A stretch of DNA of 7,000 nucleotides. Source: Gemmatimonadales bacterium (GTDB lineage: Bacteria > Gemmatimonadota > Gemmatimonadetes > Palauibacterales > Palauibacteraceae). Location: the NCBI GenBank assembly GCA_030608825.1, contig JAUWDL010000064.1, positions 1 through 7,000 of the forward strand, given 5' to 3'. The notes under the pieces were generated by a model. It was not told the origin of the DNA. It searched no databases and worked only from the letters and a program-made list of their open reading frames with translations. Position numbers and translations under genes: made by a program. The stretch's first letter is position 1. The number at the start of each line of letters is the position of its first letter. Positions 5,956 through 7,000 of this stretch are shown here, one piece after another.

Positions 5956-7000
5956 ATGATCAACAGGTTTGAGAAGGCCAGGAACGGAGTCTACACGCTG
6001 GCGGTCGTCGCCGTCGCGAGCACCGCTTGCGTTCTGTTCTCGCCGGTGGGCCACCTGGGTACTCAGGAAGCTCCGGAGGCCGACGCACAGGAGGCGATGG
6101 TCGCGTCCGTTTCGATGTCGGGCGACAAGGCGATCCTGACGTTGGGCCTCACCGATGGGGCGACCCGCAGCTTCCGGCTCGAGCGGGGGAAGGTCTACAT
6201 CGATGGCGTCGAGCGGGCCACGTACGAGCCCGGCGGTGAACTCGAGAGCGCATGGCGGGAGCTGCTCCGCAGCCCGGCCGTATTCTCCGCGGCGGATCTC
6301 GCCGGTGCCCTGCGCGACTGGTCCGCGCCGGCGGACGCCGACGAGGCAGCCGCCGAGACTCTGGAGGAAGCGCTGCGCTCCGTCGTGGATCTCGCTCCGG
6401 TCGTGCAGCTGGCGGATCCGCCGACACCCCTGGCCGAGGTCTCGGTCGAAGGGCCCAACGGAGGCGTGTCCATCGCTCCGGGCCGACTCTCGTTCGGAGA
6501 GCTGAGCGAACAGCTGGACAGGCTGCGCGCCGCGCTGAACCGGCTCGGAGAGGACGCCGCGGACGCGCACGAGGAGCTCGCGCTCGTGGTGCACGACTCC
6601 TACTCCATCGCCACAGATCGTACGGTCGGGGGGAACCTCGCGTTGCTGGACGGCGAGCTGAGCCTCGACGGAACGGTCGCGGGAGACGTGCTCGTCCTCG
6701 ACGGCACCCTGCACCTGATGCCCAACGCATCCATCGAGGGCGACATCCTCCAAGTGGGTGGCGACGTCCAGCAGCACGGCACTCCTCGGATCGCCGGAGA
6801 GTTGCTGTCGATCGTCCCGCTCGCTCCACGATCGGCTCCCGCGTTGGCGCCCGCACCCGAAGCTCGAGTCCGGCCGGTGACGCGCGTTCACGTCATGGAG
6901 CGCGACCGCGGGGGGTTCTTCGGCTCCATCTATCGCAACTTCGAGCGGGCGATGGATGGGCTCGGAGTCACTCTGGGATGGCTGATCGGTCTCGGCCTCG
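5956..7000 (+). CDS. Exported bactofilin-like beta-helix protein, 3' end outside window
   Basis: The reading frame is open from ATG 5956 to the window end (348 codons, no stop). The site AGGG, 6 bases before the ATG, supports the start. Residues 11-32 form a hydrophobic signal peptide or anchor. STAC at 22-25 is not a proper lipobox because position -3 is Ser. Residues 48-90 look like a small beta domain. Residues 180-208 are charged and coiled-coil-like. Residues 223-283 hold at least four units of 17-19 residues of the form [TSR][VI]xG[NDE][LVI], beginning at T223, T240, S259 and R278: the pattern of the bactofilin (DUF583, polymer-forming) right-handed beta-helix. A Pro/Ala-rich linker (288-307) and a basic stretch follow. 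A hydrophobic segment starts at about 336 and runs off the end, suggesting a membrane domain. Classical bactofilins are cytoplasmic; this one appears exported. It follows the anti-sigma gene by 71 bases, probably in one operon. Its function is unknown; an envelope structural or sensing role is inference. Confidence 0.75.
   Translation, partial: MINRFEKARNGVYTLAVVAVASTACVLFSPVGHLGTQEAPEADAQEAMVASVSMSGDKAILTLGLTDGATRSFRLERGKVYIDGVERATYEPGGELESAWRELLRSPAVFSAADLAGALRDWSAPADADEAAAETLEEALRSVVDLAPVVQLADPPTPLAEVSVEGPNGGVSIAPGRLSFGELSEQLDRLRAALNRLGEDAADAHEELALVVHDSYSIATDRTVGGNLALLDGELSLDGTVAGDVLVLDGTLHLMPNASIEGDILQVGGDVQQHGTPRIAGELLSIVPLAPRSAPALAPAPEARVRPVTRVHVMERDRGGFFGSIYRNFERAMDGLGVTLGWLIGLGL

Noticed and set aside
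5977..6030. Lipoprotein signal in the bactofilin-like protein (STAC around Cys25)
   Set aside because: Position -3 is Ser rather than Leu, Val or Ile, so an ordinary signal peptide or uncleaved anchor is more likely.
5098..6891. A 597-codon open frame on the minus strand, the longest complete frame in the window
   Set aside because: It lies antisense to the end of the sigma gene, the anti-sigma gene and the bactofilin-like gene, each of which has recognisable family features. Its translation is rich in Arg, Ser and Gly with no domain I recognise. Long antisense frames are expected in GC-rich coding DNA.

Overview
The window is a GC-rich bacterial chromosome segment with G or C at most third codon positions. 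It is densely packed: no gap between genes exceeds about 140 bases. There are no RNA genes, insertion sequences, CRISPR arrays or long repeats that I can see. Gene content and protein style (an M48 protease without a signal peptide, an extracytoplasmic-function (ECF) sigma factor with a zinc-finger anti-sigma factor, an exported bactofilin-like protein) suggest a Gemmatimonadota-like or other GC-rich Gram-negative-type environmental bacterium. That placement is an impression, not a measurement.

Layout. 2-688 (+) is the C-terminal part of a PLP-dependent cystathionine gamma-synthase/lyase family enzyme. After a 139-base gap holding an ECF-like promoter and a hairpin, a + strand operon-like run follows: M48 metalloprotease (828-1829), purD (1826-3097, GTGA overlap with the protease) and mutM/fpg (3129-3956, 31-base gap). 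A YfcE-like metallophosphoesterase (3997-4518, -) converges on mutM. Divergent from it is an ECF sigma factor (4596-5186, +), followed by a membrane protein with an N-terminal zinc-type anti-sigma motif (5276-5884, +). Last comes an exported bactofilin-like beta-helix protein (5956 to beyond the window end, +), 348 codons of which are visible.

Main observation. The hexamer TGAAAC occurs only twice that I can find on either strand, at 705 and 5212. Each copy lies between genes, is followed exactly 17 bases later by CGTA, and is upstream of a gene in the correct orientation. This arrangement is close to the classic ECF promoter pattern of the sigma-W type. One copy would drive the M48 protease (and, through overlap and close spacing, purD and mutM). 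The other would drive the anti-sigma factor and the bactofilin-like protein. The simplest reading is a local stress regulon run by the sigma factor at 4596, linking membrane protein quality control, oxidised-guanine repair and an envelope beta-helix protein, with negative feedback through the anti-sigma factor. The promoter pair is visible in the sequence; the regulon is inference.
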